Below, piece by piece: positions 60,640-64,000 of a DNA stretch of 64,000 nt. The position numbers and the translations under genes were made by a program. Where the stretch lies: positions 2,666,001 through 2,730,000 of the forward strand of contig OZ223259.1 of NCBI GenBank assembly GCA_965140555.1, in the 5' to 3' direction. The DNA is from UBA1351 sp965140555 (GTDB lineage Bacteria > Bacillota > Clostridia > Lachnospirales > Vallitaleaceae). Positions within the stretch are counted from its first letter, which is position 1, and the number at the start of each line of letters is the position of its first letter. Below the pieces are notes generated by a model. It was given only the letters and a program-made list of their open reading frames with translations, did not search any database and had not been told where the DNA came from.

Positions 60640-61641
60640 ATGACAAACAGAAAAATATTGGAAGTCGAAAATTTAGAAACCTCTTTCCAGATTCGTAAGA
60701 ATAGGGTCAATGTTGTGCGTAAAGTGAGTTTTGACTTGAATGACGGAGAAATTTTGGCGATTGTTGGTGAATCCGGAAGTGGAAAAAGTGTGACGATGAA
60801 GTCGGTTATGGGGATTTTACCGGAAAATGCCAGCGTGTCTGGGGATAAAGTCCTTTTTATGGGGAAAGACATTCTCTCTTTGAGCAAGGAAGAGAAACGG
60901 AAGATGCGTGGTAAGGATATGGCCATGATTTTTCAGGATCCCATGACCGCTCTTAATCCATTGAAAACCATTGGATCACATCTCATTGAGGTCTTGGTGA
61001 GACACCGAGATTTATCCAAGAAAGAAGCCAGACAAGAGGCTGTTTCTATTTTGACAAAAGTCGGGATTCCTAGTCCGGAAAATCGATTGAAGCAGTATCC
61101 TCACGAATTTTCAGGAGGAATGCGTCAGAGAGTTCTTATTGCCATGGCTCTTTCTGCTCAACCTAAACTTCTTATTGCCGATGAGCCCACGACAGCTCTT
61201 GATGTGACGATACAGGCCCAGATTCTTCGACTATTGAAACGTCTTAGTAAGGAAGAACAGATGAGCATCATCTTGATTACCCATGACTTAGGTGTCGTTG
61301 CATCGTTGGCCCAAAGGGTGGCGGTTATGTACGGTGGTGTCATTATGGAAGAGGGCACGATTCAGGAGATTTTCAAGCATCCTGCTAATCCATACACCAT
61401 GGCCCTGTTAGAAGCCATCCCCAAGGTTAACGAGAATAAGAACCAGCCGTTGGTGGCTATACCGGGGACTGCGCCGTCCTTACTTCATCCCTTACCGGGC
61501 TGTCCTTTTGCAGACCGTTGTCGTTTCAGTAGTGAGGCCTGTCGTAAGGAAATGCCATCTATGATGAGCTACAGTACGACACAGGCATCCCGTTGTATTT
61601 ATACGAAAGACCAACTGGACACTTGGAAAGGAGAGGCGTGA
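60640..61641 (+). CDS. oppD: Oligopeptide ABC transporter ATPase OppD
   Basis: 333 residues. Walker A GESGSGKSV, Q-loop, signature FSGGMRQRV, Walker B LLIADEPTTALD, switch THDLG. The C-terminal oligopeptide extension (HPLPGCPFADRCRF...C...ASRC) carries the four-cysteine cluster site of this family. AGGAGGAGAATG upstream. Confidence 0.95.
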   Translation: MTNRKILEVENLETSFQIRKNRVNVVRKVSFDLNDGEILAIVGESGSGKSVTMKSVMGILPENASVSGDKVLFMGKDILSLSKEEKRKMRGKDMAMIFQDPMTALNPLKTIGSHLIEVLVRHRDLSKKEARQEAVSILTKVGIPSPENRLKQYPHEFSGGMRQRVLIAMALSAQPKLLIADEPTTALDVTIQAQILRLLKRLSKEEQMSIILITHDLGVVASLAQRVAVMYGGVIMEEGTIQEIFKHPANPYTMALLEAIPKVNENKNQPLVAIPGTAPSLLHPLPGCPFADRCRFSSEACRKEMPSMMSYSTTQASRCIYTKDQLDTWKGEA

Positions 61642-61643
61642 TT

Positions 61644-62639
61644 ATGGAATCGAACAAAAAGTTAGTAGAAGTGACGAATCTCAAGAAATACTTCGGGCAG
61701 AAGAATTTTTTCGGGAAAACCATTCAGGAAGTAAAAGCTGTCGATGATGTCTCCTTTGACATACGTCAGGGAGAAACCTTCGGCCTCGTCGGGGAATCCG
61801 GTTGTGGAAAGTCCACCCTTGGGCGAACGCTGATACGCATGTATGAACCAACAGATGGTCAGATTACTTTCGATGGAAAAGAGATTTCAAAGATGAAGGG
61901 CAAGGACTTGGTGGGCATACATAAACGTATGCAAATCATTTTTCAAGACCCCTATTCTGCCTTGGATCCAAATCAGAACGTTAAGCAGATTCTAGCTGAA
62001 CCGATTCAAGTTTTTGAAAAATTATCCGATGATGCGTTAACAAAACGTGTCGCTGAGCTGTTAAAAAAAGTAGGTCTTACGCCGGAAGACATGGATAAGT
62101 ATGCTTACGAGTTTTCAGGTGGCCAACGTCAACGTATCGGGATTGCTCGTGCCCTATCAGTGAATCCGGAATTCATCCTTTGTGATGAGCCTATATCGGC
62201 CTTAGATGTATCCATACAAGCCCAGGTCGTTAATCTATTAGAAGACCTTCAAGAGGAATTTGGGTTGACCTATCTTTTTGTGGCTCATGACCTTTCCATG
62301 GTCCGACATATCTCTGACCGAATTGCTGTCATGTACTTAGGAAAAATCGTAGAAATTGCCGATAGCGATAGCCTGTATGAGAACCCCTTGCATCCCTATA
62401 CCCAAGTCCTATTGGCCTCGATTCCAATTCCGAACCCGGACCAAGCCCTGAAATTAGAGGCGCTAGAAGATGAAGGTGAGATACCAAGTCCTCTGGAAGT
62501 TCCCACAGGATGTCGTTTCCATACCCGATGTCCCTATGCGACAGATATTTGCAAAGAGCAAGTACCGACTATGGAAAAGGTAGGTGACGAGCATCAAGTT
62601 GCCTGTCATCATAAGGAACAATTCATGAAGAAGCAATAG
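61644..62639 (+). CDS. oppF: Oligopeptide ABC transporter ATPase OppF
   Basis: 331 residues from ATG 61644, after AAGGAG and two bases past the oppD stop. Walker A GESGCGKSTLGR, signature FSGGQRQRIGIA, Walker B FILCDEPISALD, H-loop AHDLS. C-terminal cysteine extension (GCRFHTRCPYATDIC...VACH). It pairs with OppD as the heterodimeric motor. It is the last gene of the opp operon. No strong terminator was seen before the convergent gene. Confidence 0.95.
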   Translation: MESNKKLVEVTNLKKYFGQKNFFGKTIQEVKAVDDVSFDIRQGETFGLVGESGCGKSTLGRTLIRMYEPTDGQITFDGKEISKMKGKDLVGIHKRMQIIFQDPYSALDPNQNVKQILAEPIQVFEKLSDDALTKRVAELLKKVGLTPEDMDKYAYEFSGGQRQRIGIARALSVNPEFILCDEPISALDVSIQAQVVNLLEDLQEEFGLTYLFVAHDLSMVRHISDRIAVMYLGKIVEIADSDSLYENPLHPYTQVLLASIPIPNPDQALKLEALEDEGEIPSPLEVPTGCRFHTRCPYATDICKEQVPTMEKVGDEHQVACHHKEQFMKKQ

Positions 62640-62672
62640 ATTGTTTGAAAGTATGGTGTATGGCATAATTTG

Positions 62673-63521
62673 TTAAAATGAATCAGCCCACATGTATAAT
62701 AATTCATTGGCTTTATGTTTATCATCTTCTAGATATGCAATGCTGATATTGTATAAAATACCGTCTTGAACGAGATAGCCATCTAATCCATAGTAGCCAC
62801 TTTCTTGTGCAGAACTTGTTACTATATAACATAGTATTTGGTTTGGTGATTTATAGTAAGTTCCCTCGAACTTCACATTTTCTGTGGTTATTGAACTAAT
62901 GTCAATCGGACCGTCAGTTTCTTCTGTATATATATTTGAGAATGCTTGAACGCGTATATTATCGAGTACATAGTCGGTTTCCAATGTAACGGATAGTATC
63001 TCTCCAGATTTATTACCATGGACATTAAGAATTGTTCCCTCCTCGTCTAACGGCCAGTTTAATCGACTAAGTTCTTTTAAACCAATAAAATTAATGGCTT
63101 CATCTGAGGATGTGAAAGAAGTTTGCCAATCTCCGGGATACCAGCTACTATGTGGATCGTCATGCTTAAACTGTTTAATAATAAGTTTGGGTACTTGTTG
63201 AATATCACCGTTAAAGTTGTTCATGGATTTCTTTTCAATATTAACAGAAATACTATATCCTGATTCACTATAATCAGAACCAAGCTCTTTACGGGAAGTA
63301 TATTTGTCAATCAGAGTTATTCCCCATTCAGTTGAAGCAAATATGGTTATTGATAAGAGGAGGAAAGACAAACAGGCGGCTATAGTGAGTCGTTTACTTC
63401 TTTTTTTGATAGTATTTTTCGTTACTAGATCCTTTTGTGCTCCATGTTGTGCTTCATGTATAAAATCATCGCGTACATCATTCAAACAGTTTAATAGTTT
63501 TAAATTATTATTACGACTCAT
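62673..63521 (-). CDS. DUF4179-like membrane anti-sigma factor
   Basis: 282 residues. The N-terminal cytoplasmic domain (about 1-45) is followed by a membrane helix (about 48-66, LTIAACLSFLLLSITIFAS) and an extracytoplasmic domain. Relatives encoded next to ECF sigma genes hold the sigma factor at the membrane. The ATG overlaps the sigma gene stop (ATGA), supporting the partnership. The signal is unknown. Confidence 0.8.
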   Translation of the reverse strand: MSRNNNLKLLNCLNDVRDDFIHEAQHGAQKDLVTKNTIKKRSKRLTIAACLSFLLLSITIFASTEWGITLIDKYTSRKELGSDYSESGYSISVNIEKKSMNNFNGDIQQVPKLIIKQFKHDDPHSSWYPGDWQTSFTSSDEAINFIGLKELSRLNWPLDEEGTILNVHGNKSGEILSVTLETDYVLDNIRVQAFSNIYTEETDGPIDISSITTENVKFEGTYYKSPNQILCYIVTSSAQESGYYGLDGYLVQDGILYNISIAYLEDDKHKANELLYMWADSF

Positions 63522-64000
63522 AAATGATAGCCTTCCTTTTCTAGAGCAGATTTCAAATCTGCTCTTAAACGATACATTTGTTTTGCCATTTTACCGTGAG
63601 ATAGTTTGTATTCAGTTTCTAGATTTTTTAAAGTTTCGCCATACCAATACCTACGCATAAATAAAACCCTTTCAAATTTTGGAAGGGATTCAAGCCATTT
63701 ATCCAAAAATTTTGTTAATTCAATGTCCTCAATTTCTTCTTCAACGAGTTTTGTATCCGGAATGCATTCGGCTAATTCATCGAGGATAACATCTAAGCCA
63801 TTATATCTTTTTTTTCGATGACTTTTATTCCAAACATTGATTGATAAGTTGCGTATAACCTTACCTAACCATGCGCCTAAGTTTCTTGGTGTTTCAGGAG
63901 GGATTGAATTCCAGGCTTTATTATACATGTCATTCATGCATTCTTCTGAATCTTGCTTTGTCTTTAAAATATTGTAAGCAATCTTAAAACAATACGCACC
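63518..64000 (-). CDS. ECF sigma-70 factor, 5' partial
   Basis: The frame continues beyond the ATG at 63937 to the window edge (GAYCFKIAYNILKTKQDSEECMNDMYNKAW), so the true start lies outside. Region 2 is DSEECMNDMYNKAWNSIPPETPRNLGAWLGKVIRNLSI; region 4 is LPKFERVLFMRRYWYGETLKNLETEYKLSHGKMAKQMYRLRADLKSALEKEG. It binds core RNA polymerase and directs an envelope-stress-like regulon, held by the anti-sigma factor next door. Confidence 0.9.
   Translation of the reverse strand, partial: GAYCFKIAYNILKTKQDSEECMNDMYNKAWNSIPPETPRNLGAWLGKVIRNLSINVWNKSHRKKRYNGLDVILDELAECIPDTKLVEEEIEDIELTKFLDKWLESLPKFERVLFMRRYWYGETLKNLETEYKLSHGKMAKQMYRLRADLKSALEKEGYHL

Noticed and set aside
1..64000. CRISPR array
   Set aside because: No regularly spaced short repeats with unique spacers were found on either strand, and no cas gene is present.
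1..64000. tRNA or rRNA genes
   Set aside because: No cloverleaf with a T-loop-like GGTTCGANTCC or rRNA landmark was seen. The rlmD insertion uses a protein gene end, not a tRNA.

Overview
The window looks like a low-GC Firmicutes chromosome of the class Clostridia. Supporting features are a PerR-type regulator with a Fur-family box, MutS2, a CheX phosphatase, YhaM, RlmD, YesN/YesM-type sensors, strong AGGAGG ribosome binding sites, frequent TTG/GTG starts and small serine-recombinase elements. I cannot name a genus. No rRNA or tRNA gene was seen.

1-15080 is ordinary chromosome: a HypE-like protein (5' end outside the window), Lrp regulator, aminotransferase, PerR, CheX, TrmL, an OmpR-type two-component pair, MutS2 with an overlapping acetyltransferase, a membrane-anchored M23 peptidase with a bactofilin, a 52-residue ORF next to a DUF692 (MNIO) protein, a frameshifted yhaM, and rlmD.

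15039-about 34670 is an accessory region built on the 3' end of rlmD. A ~5.0 kb element (element A, 15039-20067) carries a large serine recombinase, two small putative accessory genes and a Septu-like defence pair (ptuA/ptuB). It is bounded by a 12-bp direct repeat. The displaced original 3' end of rlmD, still readable as THVECVVLMSKVKK-stop and followed by a terminator, lies at its far end. Two further short sequences that read as RlmD C-termini occur at 22271-22309 and 34098-34145, with a decayed candidate at 34639-34669. I read the region as successive insertions at one attachment site, youngest next to rlmD. The middle layer has a 309-residue serine recombinase and an unknown zinc-ribbon protein. 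The outer layer is decayed: relaxase, transposase, recombinase and ATPase fragments and two oriT-like repeats, along with secreted proteins (a 745-residue stalk-domain protein and a papain-like protease) and a leaderless-looking marR gene.

34700-38200 is a degenerate stretch with IS and gene fragments, an ArsC-like protein, a DUF5050-like lipoprotein and a gene broken by an amber codon.

38300-64000 returns to transport and regulation: WYL and GyrI-like proteins; an AraC regulator divergent from an ECF vitamin-type transporter; a YesN/YesM pair with a periplasmic-type sugar-binding protein, convergent with a fructose-type PTS; a BlaI/BlaR1-like pair under two palindromic operators; a membrane protein/XRE pair; a flavodoxin-like protein preceded by a ferredoxin fragment; a PucR regulator divergent from an oligopeptide ABC operon (SBP, two permeases, two ATPases); and an ECF sigma/anti-sigma pair running off the right edge.
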